NCBI GenBank assembly: GCA_964569085.1
Contig: CAZMTA010000007.1
Coordinates: 62,001-126,000 of the forward strand
Direction: 5' to 3'
DNA: 64,000 bases
DNA from: JAJCZZ01 sp964569085
Lineage (GTDB): Bacteria > Gemmatimonadota > Gemmatimonadetes > Longimicrobiales > Gaopeijiaceae
In this document: one piece after another, positions 8,971 through 17,436 of the stretch
Layout of the letters: the number at the start of each line of letters is the position of its first letter
Position numbering within the stretch: the stretch's first letter is position 1
Made by a program: the position numbers and the translations under genes
Notes under the pieces: generated by a model
The model's input: only the letters and a program-made list of their open reading frames with translations
Databases searched by the model: none
What the model was told of the DNA's origin: nothing

Positions 8971-9947
8971 CCGACCGACCGTCCACGGACGGTAGCACGA
9001 GCCCCTCGTCGGACCCGGAAGGGACCGGCGAGGGGCTTCGTGCGTCCGGGACCGTCCACGCCACGGTGGGAGGCGTCTACACCGTGGAGCTGGACGACGG
9101 CCGCCGGGTGGAGGCCTCCCTCCGGGGACGCCTCAAGAAGGATCGGAAGTCCCGGGACCGGGTGGTCATCGGCGACCGGGTCCTCCTGGAGGCCGCCGGG
9201 GACGCCTGGACCGTGGCCGGGGTGGAGGAGCGGGAGAGCGCGTTCGTCCGCCGCGACGCCCGGGGGCGGGCCCCCAAGGTGGTGGCGGCCAACCTGGACC
9301 GGGTCCTGGTGGTGGTGGCCGCCCGGGAGCCCGATCCCCACCCCGAGCAGATCGACCGCTTCCTCGTCGTTGCCGAGGCCAGCGGCATGCACCCGGTCCT
9401 GGTCGTGAACAAGCTGGACCTGGACGGCGCGGCCGAGCGGGCGGCGGAGCTGGAGGAGCTCTACGGCGGGGCGGGCTACCGGGTCCTCGGGGTGAGCGCG
9501 GAGAGCGGCGCGGGCATCGACGCGCTCTCCGACGAGCTCTGCTCGGGCTCCTCCGCGCTGGTGGGGCCGTCGGGCGCCGGGAAGTCCACCCTGCTCAACG
9601 CGGTCGATCCCGCGCTGGGGCTGCGCACCGGGGAGCTCTCGCGGAAGACCGGCCGGGGCCGGCACACGACGGTCAACGCCCGGCTCATCGACCTCTCGTG
9701 CGGCGGGCGGGTGGCCGACACCCCGGGCTTCGGGGACGTGGGGCTGTGGGACGTGGCGCCCGAGGATCTGGACGCCTGCTTCCCAGAGATGCGGCCCCTC
9801 CTCGGCGACTGCCGGTTCCGGGGCTGCGCCCACCTGGCCGAGCCGGGGTGCGCGGTGCTGGAGGCGGTGGAGGAGGGCTCCATCCCGCGGAGCCGCTGGG
9901 AGAGCTACCGCACGCTCCGCCAGGAGGCGGACCAGCCCCGCTGGTGA
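8967..9947 (+). CDS. rsgA: Ribosome small-subunit biogenesis GTPase RsgA
   Basis: RsgA is a circularly permuted GTPase that checks late 30S subunit assembly. The 326-residue product has the expected order: an OB-fold region (about 27-80), the NKLD guanine-specificity motif, then the P-loop GPSGAGKST, the DTPG motif, and a C-terminal zinc knuckle with cysteines and histidine in CRFRGCAHLAEPGC. The start codon is GTG in the GTGA overlap with the preceding sigma factor gene. It converges on the MauG-RCC1 gene with a 10-bp gap. Function is confident from the permuted motif order and zinc knuckle. Confidence 0.94.
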   Translation: MTDRPSTDGSTSPSSDPEGTGEGLRASGTVHATVGGVYTVELDDGRRVEASLRGRLKKDRKSRDRVVIGDRVLLEAAGDAWTVAGVEERESAFVRRDARGRAPKVVAANLDRVLVVVAAREPDPHPEQIDRFLVVAEASGMHPVLVVNKLDLDGAAERAAELEELYGGAGYRVLGVSAESGAGIDALSDELCSGSSALVGPSGAGKSTLLNAVDPALGLRTGELSRKTGRGRHTTVNARLIDLSCGGRVADTPGFGDVGLWDVAPEDLDACFPEMRPLLGDCRFRGCAHLAEPGCAVLEAVEEGSIPRSRWESYRTLRQEADQPRW

Positions 9948-9957
9948 GCGGGGGCCC

Positions 9958-12396
9958 TCAGGGGCGCCCGATCACGACGCCGGGCACCAGGTTGGCCGTG
10001 GTGCCGCCGTTGCCCACCTGACCCCAGGCGTTGGCGCCCCAGCACCACCCCCGGGCGCTCTCGATGGCGCAGACGTGGTGGGTGCCCGCCGAGAGCTCCG
10101 CGAAGCGGCGGCCGGTGGCCACCGGGGCGGGCTGGGCCCGGGGCTCCGCCGAGACCGCGTCCACCCCGAGCTGGCCTTCCTGGTTGGCGCCCCAGCACCA
10201 GGCCTTCAGCTCGGCGGTGGCGGCGCACGTGTAGTCGAAGCCCGCGGCGATGGAGCGGAGGGCCGGGGGGCCCTCGACGGCCGCCGGGGCCTCGGTCCCG
10301 GTGAGAACGCCGGGCCGGGCGAGCTGGGCGTGGTCGTTGGCGCCCCAGCACCACGCCCCGCCCTGGTCGTCCACCGCGCAGGTGTGGTCCGTGCCCGCCG
10401 AGATGTCCGCGAACCGGAGCTCGGTGGCCACCCGGACGGGTCGGGTGGCGCCCTCGCCGCCGGCGCCGTCCCCGAGCTGTCCCCGGTCGTCCGCCCCCCA
10501 GCACCAGGCCACCCCGTCGCCCGTGAGGGCGCACGTGTGCCGGGCCCCGGCCGAGACCACGCTCCACGGGCCGCCGGGGACCTCGATCGGCTCGTCGGCG
10601 GGGAGGCGGCTCCCCACGCCGAGCTGGCCGTGGTCGTTGGCGCCCCAGCAGAAGAGGCGGTCCCGGGAATCCAGCGCGCAGGCATGGTCGTCCCCGCCGT
10701 CCAGCTCGTGCCAGTTGGCGGCATTCCCGACCCGGGCGGGGCGGAGGTTGCCGCCCCCCACCCTCCCGCCGCCCCAGCACCAGAGCTCCTGGTGGATGGA
10801 GCGGCCGCAGGTGTACTTCAGCCCGGCCGTGAGGTAGAAGAAGGGCACCTCTCCCGCGTCCGCGTCCAGGCCCCCGGAGGCCGGCGCGGCCACCCGGGCC
10901 GGGAGGGGGCGGGCGGCGTCCGCCGAGGCGGTCCCGATGCCGAGCTGGCCCACGTCGTTGCGGCCCCAGCAGTACGTGGTGCCGTTGGGCACGCCGCTCC
11001 CCCGGCCCGAGACGGCGCAGGTGTGCTCCCCACCCGCCGCGATGCTGGCCATGACGACGAAGTCCGCCGATTCCCCGGTGTAGGAGAGCCCGCTCGGAAC
11101 GGCCTCCGGGGCCACGAGGAGCTCCGGGGGGAGCTCGTCCCCCGGGTCGGTGAGCCCCTCCATGAAGGCCACGAGGGCGGCCCGCTCCTGGGCCGTGAGC
11201 CCCAGGGGCTCACGGACCGCGCCGGTCACCTCGTCGTCGGAGACGTCGGGGTGTCGGGGCCGGGCGCCCTGGTCGTAGAACGAGACCACCTCGTCCAGCG
11301 TCTGGAAGACGCCGCTGTGCATGTAGGGCGCGGTGAGCGCCGCGTTGCGGAGCGACGGGACCCGGAAGGCGTGGCGGTCCGCGGGGCTGCGGGTGTGCTC
11401 CTCCCGGCCCACGTCGTCTCCGGGCACCACGTCTCCGCCGCGCCCGGCGTGGGGCACCCCGGTGACGAAGAAGCCGAAGCTCCCGAAGAGGGGGGCGTCG
11501 TGGCAGACGAAGCACTGCGCGCGTCCGAAGAAGAGCTCCATGCCCTGCTTCTGTACGTCGCTGAGCGCGCCGTCCTCCCCCTCGACCCAGCGGTCGAAGG
11601 GGCTCGAGCGCGTGACCAGCTCCCGCTGGTAGGCCGCCAGCGCGCGGGCCAGGGTCGAGGGGGTCACCACCTCGGGGTCGAAGCCGGACCGGGCCTCGTC
11701 GGAGAACGCCCGGCTGAACCGCTCCACGTAGGCCGGCAGGTGTCGCAGCCGCGCCACCAGCGAGTCGATGACGGCCTCGTCGGAGCCCTGGAGGGTGTCC
11801 CCCCGCATCTCCTCGCGGACCAGGAGGGGCTGGAGCGCCTGCTCCTCCAGGCCGTCCACCCGACCGTCCCAGAAGAGGGGCGCTTCCGCGGACGGGCTCC
11901 CTCCGGGCCCGTGGTGCATCCCGGTGTTGAGCACGGTCGTCGTGTTGCGACGGGTGGGGGGCACGGGCTCCCCCGAGGTCCGGGAGCTGCCCTCGGACCG
12001 CTCGGGTCCCAGGCCGGCCCCGCCGACGCCCACCGCGAACTGGCGGTGGTCGGTGAAGGCGAACTGGGGGAGGTGGCAGGTGCCGCAGGCCACGTCGCCC
12101 TCGCCGGAGAGGATCGGGTCGAAGAAGAGGAGCCGCCCCAGCTCCACCCGCTCCGGGTCGAAGGGGTTGTCGGCCGGGTAGGGGATCTCCCCGAAGGTCG
12201 TCACGCCCAGCGTCTGGCGGAGCTCGTCGTCGGTGGGGCCGTCGAGCCCCGCGGGCGAGGGGTCGTCGTCGGAGCAGCCCACGGCCACCGCGGCCAGGGC
12301 GAGGGCCGCGAGGATCCGGAGGGGCGGGGCGGAGGCGATCCGATCGCGGGCGGCTCGGCGAGCGGTCCGGAACCGGACGGAAGGTCTTTCGTTCAT
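9958..12396 (-). CDS. Di-heme cytochrome c peroxidase (MauG/CcpA family) fused to a C-terminal RCC1 beta-propeller; lipoprotein
   Basis: The 812-residue protein starts with a lipoprotein signal ending in a lipobox at Cys41. Residues about 55-420 are a MauG/CcpA-type peroxidase with two heme c sites, C104-G-T-C-H108 and C295-F-V-C-H299, plus the APYMHSGVF segment typical of the family. Residues about 447-812 are seven RCC1-like repeats, each with HTCA(V/L) followed by (W/Y/F)CWGxNxxGQLG, enough for a closed seven-bladed propeller. Every repeat keeps a cysteine pair, as in bacterial exported RCC1 proteins. The peroxidase half would reduce peroxide or oxidise a partner; the propeller may bind that partner (inferred). 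ATG 12396 is chosen because the signal peptide begins there. The neighbouring lipoprotein gene is divergent. Confidence 0.88.
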   Translation of the reverse strand: MNERPSVRFRTARRAARDRIASAPPLRILAALALAAVAVGCSDDDPSPAGLDGPTDDELRQTLGVTTFGEIPYPADNPFDPERVELGRLLFFDPILSGEGDVACGTCHLPQFAFTDHRQFAVGVGGAGLGPERSEGSSRTSGEPVPPTRRNTTTVLNTGMHHGPGGSPSAEAPLFWDGRVDGLEEQALQPLLVREEMRGDTLQGSDEAVIDSLVARLRHLPAYVERFSRAFSDEARSGFDPEVVTPSTLARALAAYQRELVTRSSPFDRWVEGEDGALSDVQKQGMELFFGRAQCFVCHDAPLFGSFGFFVTGVPHAGRGGDVVPGDDVGREEHTRSPADRHAFRVPSLRNAALTAPYMHSGVFQTLDEVVSFYDQGARPRHPDVSDDEVTGAVREPLGLTAQERAALVAFMEGLTDPGDELPPELLVAPEAVPSGLSYTGESADFVVMASIAAGGEHTCAVSGRGSGVPNGTTYCWGRNDVGQLGIGTASADAARPLPARVAAPASGGLDADAGEVPFFYLTAGLKYTCGRSIHQELWCWGGGRVGGGNLRPARVGNAANWHELDGGDDHACALDSRDRLFCWGANDHGQLGVGSRLPADEPIEVPGGPWSVVSAGARHTCALTGDGVAWCWGADDRGQLGDGAGGEGATRPVRVATELRFADISAGTDHTCAVDDQGGAWCWGANDHAQLARPGVLTGTEAPAAVEGPPALRSIAAGFDYTCAATAELKAWCWGANQEGQLGVDAVSAEPRAQPAPVATGRRFAELSAGTHHVCAIESARGWCWGANAWGQVGNGGTTANLVPGVVIGRP

Positions 12397-12449
12397 CGCC
12401 CCGGGAAAGTAGGGTTTCAGGACAGTACGAACCACATGTCGAGGCTACC

Positions 12450-12977
12450 ATGAATACCCTTCGCCGCCCCGCTTCGACCCTCGGGCTGCTCACCGCGCTC
12501 CTCCTGGCCGGCTGCGCCGGAAGCGACGACCCCACCGCCGTGGGCGCCGGGGACGAGTGCATCGAGCTCCGGGGCCACGGCGCCACCACCGGCCACGTCC
12601 GCTCCCTGGTGGGGAGCGGGGACTTCACCTTCGACGGCGTGCCCCGGACGGCGCACGTGGGCGTCTATCTCAACCGGCTCCACGACATCGAGCAGGGCCG
12701 GAAGAAGGTGAACATCGTCTACCAGTTCACCTGGCCCAACGGCGACATGTTCCTGACCGAGAACGACGTGATCCTCTGGCCGCACCTCCAGGAGGACCAC
12801 TACGAGTTCGAGGCCAACCTCTTCGTGAAGTCCACCCGGGGCATCTTCGAGGGCCTCGAGGGCCAGAACATCATGGACTTCAAGGCGGAGCTGGTGTTCG
12901 GGGACATCCTCCCGCTCCAGGGGCTGGGCGCGGTGGACGAATCGTTCACGATGACCGGGACCGTCTGTCTGGCCTGA
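12450..12977 (+). CDS. Hypothetical lipoprotein
   Basis: The 175-residue product has a clear lipoprotein signal peptide (LLTALLLAGC, lipidated Cys22), so it is probably anchored to a membrane facing the periplasm or surface. The mature part is mostly beta-strand-like with no motif I recognise; a cysteine near the N-terminus (DECIEL) and one near the C-terminus (TVCLA) may form a disulfide. GAGG lies 6 nt before the ATG. It is divergent from the MauG-RCC1 lipoprotein with only 53 bp between start codons, so co-regulation and a shared envelope role are possible but unproven. Confidence 0.8.
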   Translation: MNTLRRPASTLGLLTALLLAGCAGSDDPTAVGAGDECIELRGHGATTGHVRSLVGSGDFTFDGVPRTAHVGVYLNRLHDIEQGRKKVNIVYQFTWPNGDMFLTENDVILWPHLQEDHYEFEANLFVKSTRGIFEGLEGQNIMDFKAELVFGDILPLQGLGAVDESFTMTGTVCLA

Positions 12978-12994
12978 GGGGCCCCGAGCGCTCC

Positions 12995-13540
12995 TCAGCC
13001 CTCCAGCGCCCCGAGGATCCGGTCCACCTGGCCCACGTGGCGGTGGAGGTGGACCTCCAGCATCCAGAAGGCCTGGCCCGGCGTCATGGGACCGGCGATG
13101 GGATGCCGGAACACCGCTCGTCGGGCCGACTCCCGGTCCAGCGCGCCCGCGAAGGCCCGCAGGGCCTCGTGGTTCCGGTCCCAGTCCGCCCGCAGCTCCT
13201 CCAGGCTCCGCTCCCCCACGGGGTTCATGCGCCGGGAGGGGGTGCGCACCGGGATCCGGAAGCGAAGGACGGCCATGACCACGAGGAAGGCCGCCCGGTT
13301 CCGCAGGGTGCGCCGGGGCGCCGGCTCGGGATCCCCCGCGGCCCTCGCCTCCTCGGCCCGGGCGACCCGGGCCAGGACGTCCCCCTCGGCCAGGATCAGG
13401 TGCTCCACCACCTCCAGGACCGACCAGGCGTCGGGCCGGGGGCGGCGGGTCCGGAGCTCGGGGTCCAGGGCGGCCACCCGCTCCAGGAGCGCCCGGCGCG
13501 TCCGGTCCACCCGCTCCAGCCGCCTGAGCTCGGGCCTCAC
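12995..13540 (-). CDS. DinB/YfiT-like four-helix-bundle protein
   Basis: The 181-residue protein shows the DinB-like pattern of spaced histidines that bind a metal in a four-helix bundle: WSVLEVVEHLILAEGDV in the second helix and MLEVHLHRHVGQVDRIL at the C-terminus. DinB superfamily members include thiol-dependent transferases and hydrolases; substrate unknown. Its GTG start overlaps the stop codon of the ABC ATPase gene (GTGA), so it is the last, translationally coupled gene of the 12995-17259 operon. Its link to metal-complex uptake is guilt by association only. Confidence 0.75.
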   Translation of the reverse strand: MRPELRRLERVDRTRRALLERVAALDPELRTRRPRPDAWSVLEVVEHLILAEGDVLARVARAEEARAAGDPEPAPRRTLRNRAAFLVVMAVLRFRIPVRTPSRRMNPVGERSLEELRADWDRNHEALRAFAGALDRESARRAVFRHPIAGPMTPGQAFWMLEVHLHRHVGQVDRILGALEG

Positions 13541-14352
13541 CGGGCGTCGCTCCCGGATCGGGGCCGACCGCCGTCGGAGCGGAGCGGCGTGACCCGCGGC
13601 GCGCCGGTGGCCGGGTCGGGCTGCACCGCGATGGGCCAGCGGTAGACCTCCTCCAGAACCGCGCTGGTGAGGACCTCCTCCGGCGTGCCCTGGGCCGCCA
13701 CCTTCCCCCGGGAGAGGAGGAGGATCCGGTCCGCGAAGCGGGCGGCCAGGTCGAGGCCGTGGGTCACCACGACCACCGTCATCCCCTCGTCGGCCCAGGC
13801 GCGCAGGAGCTCGAGGATGGCCATCTCGTGGCGGATGTCGAGGCTGGACGTGGGCTCGTCCAGGACCAGGGCACGGGGCTCCTGGGCCAGGGCCCGGGCG
13901 ATGCGCACCCGCTGGAGCTCCCCGCCGGAGAGGGTCGTCACGTCCCGGTGGGCCAGCTCGGTCACGTCGCACTGCTCCAGGGCCCGGGCCACCGCGGCCC
14001 GGTCCTCGTCCCGCTCGCCCCCCAGCGCGCCCAGGTGGGGGTAGCGGCCCATGGCCACCAGCTCGCGCACCGTCAGCGGGAACGCCACGGACTCGGACTG
14101 GGCCACGACGCCGACCTGTCGGGCCAGCTCCCGGCGGGTCCAGCTCGCCAGGGGGCGGCCGTCCATCTCGACCTCGCCGGAGGCCAGGGGCACCACGCCC
14201 AGCAGCGCCTTCATGAGGGTGGACTTGCCGGAGCCGTTGGGGCCCAGGACGGCGTAGAGGCGCCCGTCGGGCACGTCCATGCTCACCCCGTCCAGGGGAA
14301 GGCGCTCGGCCCCGGGATAGCGCACCGCCACCTCCCGCGCCGCGATCCTCAC
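13537..14352 (-). CDS. ABC transporter ATP-binding protein, BtuD/FecE type
   Basis: The 271-residue subunit has Walker A GPNGSGKST, the LSGGELQRVRIARAL signature and Walker B ALVLDEPTSSLD, followed by the H-loop VTHG. The similarity is to importers of cobalamin, iron-siderophores and heme. Together with the permease and binding protein encoded just upstream it forms a complete importer. Its GTG start overlaps the permease stop codon (GTGA), as at every junction in this operon. Calling the substrate cobalamin depends on the binding protein and is an inference. Confidence 0.9.
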   Translation of the reverse strand: MRIAAREVAVRYPGAERLPLDGVSMDVPDGRLYAVLGPNGSGKSTLMKALLGVVPLASGEVEMDGRPLASWTRRELARQVGVVAQSESVAFPLTVRELVAMGRYPHLGALGGERDEDRAAVARALEQCDVTELAHRDVTTLSGGELQRVRIARALAQEPRALVLDEPTSSLDIRHEMAILELLRAWADEGMTVVVVTHGLDLAARFADRILLLSRGKVAAQGTPEEVLTSAVLEEVYRWPIAVQPDPATGAPRVTPLRSDGGRPRSGSDAR

Positions 14353-15338
14353 GGGGTCATGCTCCGCCTCAGGAGGACCAGGAAGAAGGGGACGCCCACG
14401 AAGGCTGTGATGACGCCGATGGGGACCTCGGTGGGGGCCAGCGCGAGACGGGCCAGGAGGTCCGCCAGCGTCAGGAACGCCGCTCCGGCGAGGAAGGACA
14501 GGGGGAGCAGGATCCGGTGGTCCGAGCCCACCAGGAGCCGCACCGCGTGGGGCACCACCAGCCCCACGAAGCCGATCACCCCGGCCACGGCCACCCCGGC
14601 GGCGGTGAGGAGCGCCGCGATCCCCAGGGCCAGGCGCTTCACCCGCTCCACGTCGGTGCCCAGGTAGCGCGCGGTCTCCTCGCCGATGGCCATGGCGTTC
14701 AGCGGGCGGGCGAGGGCCAGGAGGACGCCTGCCGCGGGGAGCCCGTAGGCGGCGGCCAGGACCACGTCCCGCCACGCCGCTCCGGCCAGGCTGCCCATGA
14801 TCCAGAGGACCGCGCTCTGGACGGTGCGCGCCTCGGAGACGGAGAGGATGAAGGCGATGCACGCGCTGAAGAACGCCCCCACGACCACGCCGGCCAGGAG
14901 GAGGACCCGCACGTCCATGGCCCGGCCCGACGCCATCGCCACGCGGAAGACCAGGACGATGGCCAGGATGGCCCCGGCGAAGGCGGCCAGGGGGAGGACC
15001 CACGACCCCGAGCCCGCGAGCCCCAGGGAGAGGACCAGCACCGCGCCCACCGAGGCGCCGCCGGAGATGCCCAGGATGTAGGGCTCGGCCAGGGGATTGC
15101 GGAGGATGGCCTGGAAGGTGGCGCCGGCCAGGGCCAGGCTCCCGCCCACCAGGACGCCCAGGAGGGCCCGGGGAAGCCGGAGGTCCACGACGATGGTGCG
15201 GTGGACGTCGGTGCCGTGGCCCAGGAGCGCCCCCACGGCCTCGGCGGTGGTCAGGGAGACGGAGCCGAAGCGCACGCCCAGCACCACGGCCAGCGCCAGG
15301 AGCGCCACCAGGAGCCCGGTCAGGAGGGAGCGGCTCAC
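14349..15338 (-). CDS. ABC transporter permease, FecCD/BtuC family
   Basis: The 329-residue protein has about ten hydrophobic segments and the FecCD family motifs: LRLPRALLGVLVGGSLALAG near residue 55, NPLAEPYILGISGGAS after it, and the ATPase-contacting loop GFVGLVVPHAVRLLVG towards the C-terminus. Two copies would form the transmembrane channel for cobalamin, siderophore or heme import. The GTG start overlaps the stop of the binding-protein gene by 4 nt, and its own stop overlaps the ATPase start. Confidence 0.9.
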   Translation of the reverse strand: MSRSLLTGLLVALLALAVVLGVRFGSVSLTTAEAVGALLGHGTDVHRTIVVDLRLPRALLGVLVGGSLALAGATFQAILRNPLAEPYILGISGGASVGAVLVLSLGLAGSGSWVLPLAAFAGAILAIVLVFRVAMASGRAMDVRVLLLAGVVVGAFFSACIAFILSVSEARTVQSAVLWIMGSLAGAAWRDVVLAAAYGLPAAGVLLALARPLNAMAIGEETARYLGTDVERVKRLALGIAALLTAAGVAVAGVIGFVGLVVPHAVRLLVGSDHRILLPLSFLAGAAFLTLADLLARLALAPTEVPIGVITAFVGVPFFLVLLRRSMTP

Positions 15339-16231
15339 GGCGAGGGCGGGCGGTGGATGAGGCGCGCGACCTCCTCGGCGGCGCGGGCCACGCCGGGACC
15401 GGGCAGCTCCAGGACGTCGCTGACGTGGACCACCGGGACCCGGCCCCGGAGCCGGTCCGGGACCCCCGACGTGCCGTGGGTGAGGATCACGTCGATCTCG
15501 CGGGCCACCAGCTCCTCGGGGCTGACCGAAGCGTAGAGTGCGCCCAGGTCCGAGAAGACGTTCACGCCGCCGGCCACCTCGATGAGCTCGTCGATGTAGG
15601 TGCCGGGGCCCGCCACCCAGGGCGGGGTCCCGCCGAGGATGTAGGCAACCCGGGGAGCGGGCGCGCCGGCGTGGGCGCTCCGCACCGCGTCGATGCGGGC
15701 CCGGAGGTCGGACGCCAGCTCCTCTGCGGCGGGGCCCCGGCCGACCAGCGCGCCCACGATCCGCACCGAGGCCAGGATGTCGTCGATCCCGTCGGGGCGG
15801 ATGGCCGCGTGGGGCACGCCCAGCTCGTCGAGGCGGGCCGGGGTGGTGGGGTCCTGCTCCCCCGCGAAGCGGAGGACCAGGTCGGGCTCCAGCGCCACCA
15901 GCGCCTCGAGGCTCGGCTCCAGGCCCCCTCCCACCGAGGGGACGTCCGCGGCCCAGGTCAGCGTGTCGAAGTCGGTCCGGCCCACCAGCACGTCCCGCGC
16001 GCCGAGGGCGTCGAGGGTCAGGGTGGCGGAGGGGACCAGGGAGACGACCCGCCGGGCCGGGGAGGAGAGGTGGACGGTCCGCCCGGCGGCGTCGGTGACG
16101 GTGACCGGGGGCCCCGCGGGAGCCTCGTCCGGTCGGCCGGACGGAGTCCCGTCCCGGGCGCCCGGGTCCCCGCACCCCGCGAGGACCGCGAGCACGACGA
16201 GGGCGACGGGCCGCGCCCGGCGCCGTGGCAT
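15335..16231 (-). CDS. ABC transporter substrate-binding lipoprotein, BtuF-like (probable cobalamin)
   Basis: The 298-residue protein has a lipobox at Cys20 (LAVLAGC) and the helical-backbone binding-protein fold: VTVTDAAGRTVHLSSPARR, then VVSLVPSATLTLDALGARDVL and VPSVGGGLEPSLEALVALEPD. This arrangement is typical of BtuF and related cobalamin or heme binding proteins. It would deliver ligand to the permease encoded immediately downstream. No cobalamin-riboswitch box was found upstream of the operon, so the B12 assignment stays tentative. The ATG overlaps the stop of the preceding lipoprotein gene (ATGA). Confidence 0.85.
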   Translation of the reverse strand: MPRRRARPVALVVLAVLAGCGDPGARDGTPSGRPDEAPAGPPVTVTDAAGRTVHLSSPARRVVSLVPSATLTLDALGARDVLVGRTDFDTLTWAADVPSVGGGLEPSLEALVALEPDLVLRFAGEQDPTTPARLDELGVPHAAIRPDGIDDILASVRIVGALVGRGPAAEELASDLRARIDAVRSAHAGAPAPRVAYILGGTPPWVAGPGTYIDELIEVAGGVNVFSDLGALYASVSPEELVAREIDVILTHGTSGVPDRLRGRVPVVHVSDVLELPGPGVARAAEEVARLIHRPPSP

Positions 16232-17259
16232 CAGCCCCCGGCGGAGGCGGTGTCGGCGGCGGCGACCTCGGCTCCGCAGGGATCCTGGTACGTCCGCCGC
16301 CACTCTCCGCCGCCGCGGGTCAGCCCCGCGAACCACCGGCTGTCGTCGCCCAGGACCTCCAGGAGGATCTCGCTGCTCCCGTTCCCGTCCACGTCCAGGT
16401 GGTCCACGAAGCGGGGCGCGCCCTTCCCGTCGTCGTCGGCGGGGCGGTACCAGGTGAAGTCCCGGGCCCAGGAGCCGTCGCCGCGCTCGGAGCCCAGCAT
16501 GAACATGGACCAGGCGCCCTCGGGAGCCTCCTCCACGGCGAGCTGGTCCCGGAAGAGGAAGGTGGTGGCGATGGTGGGCGCGTCGGCCTCGGGCAGGCGG
16601 AAGGTCTGGATGTCCCGCCGCGCCTCCAGGACCGAGGTGGGCCACTGGGCGCCGACGGCGGGAATGGCCGCGGACGCGAGGTCCAGGGAGGCCACCCGCT
16701 GCTCGTAGGTGTGCTCCAGCTCCTGGAAGGCGCCGTACTCCCGGTCCCGGGCCCCGGAGGCGGAGATGGCCAGGAAGTGGCTCGCCTCCACGGCGCCGGG
16801 CACCAGCTCGAGGCGGCCCGTCACGGTGGTGCGGGGGACGCAGTACCGGTCGTCGACGCCGGTGGAGTCGGCGGCCAGACGGCCCACCCGGGCGCCCTCG
16901 GAGAAGAGCACGAACTCGCTCCCCGGGCCCAGGAGCTCGGAGGTCAGGCGCTCCCGGAAGCCCGGCTCCTCGTCCTCGGACGGGAAGGGGAGGATCTGGG
17001 AGCCCCGGATCTCGCCCACGGCGACCAGGGTAGCCATGGGTCCGTCACGGAGGCCGGTCAGGAGGATCGGCCCCTCGGGAAGGGACGGGAGGCCGTCGGC
17101 CTCGTCGGCTCCCAGGGCCTGCTCCTCGCCGGATTCCCCGGTCAGGTCGGCCTGGGACGGAGGGGCCTGCATCTGCACCTCCACGCCTCCCCAGGCCACG
17201 TTGTCGCAGCCGGAGAGCACGGTTACAATCACCGCCAACGCGAGCCAGCGCCGTCGCAT
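16231..17259 (-). CDS. Hypothetical lipoprotein, first gene of the BtuFCD-like operon
   Basis: The 342-residue protein has a lipoprotein signal with Cys18 (VTVLSGC). The mature sequence is acidic, and near the C-terminus contains HLDVDGNGSSEILLEV, a calcium-binding-like DxDGNG loop similar to FG-GAP/VCBS repeats. No enzymatic motif is visible. It is translationally coupled to the binding-protein gene (ATGA overlap) and opens the operon, so a role in substrate capture at the cell surface is possible but only inferred. The ATG at 17259 has GGTGGA about 10 nt upstream; a GTG at 17271 is an alternative start. Confidence 0.78.
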   Translation of the reverse strand: MRRRWLALAVIVTVLSGCDNVAWGGVEVQMQAPPSQADLTGESGEEQALGADEADGLPSLPEGPILLTGLRDGPMATLVAVGEIRGSQILPFPSEDEEPGFRERLTSELLGPGSEFVLFSEGARVGRLAADSTGVDDRYCVPRTTVTGRLELVPGAVEASHFLAISASGARDREYGAFQELEHTYEQRVASLDLASAAIPAVGAQWPTSVLEARRDIQTFRLPEADAPTIATTFLFRDQLAVEEAPEGAWSMFMLGSERGDGSWARDFTWYRPADDDGKGAPRFVDHLDVDGNGSSEILLEVLGDDSRWFAGLTRGGGEWRRTYQDPCGAEVAAADTASAGG

Positions 17260-17436
17260 GCGTTCGTCCACCGGGAGTGAAGAGAACGGAGTCGTCCCGT
17301 TCCCCGAGCTTCGAAAGCTATCGAGGACCCCCGGGGGGGCAACACCGGTCCACCCGTGCGACGACCCGTCATCCCGCGCCACGCGGGGGCCCGCGGGGGC
17401 CGATCGGACGGCGCATCCTCGAGGGGAAGGTCGGTG

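Noticed and set aside
10100..11030. Regular repeats suggesting a CRISPR or tandem-repeat array
   Set aside because: The repetition comes from RCC1 protein repeats in frame; units vary in DNA sequence and length and are fully coding.
10075..12453. Long forward open frame (792 codons) opposite the MauG-RCC1 gene
   Set aside because: Antisense to a gene with clear heme and RCC1 motifs; no domain signature of its own.
17260..17436. Cobalamin riboswitch upstream of the BtuFCD-like operon
   Set aside because: No B12-box-like sequence or compatible fold was found in the 177 bp between the divergent genes.
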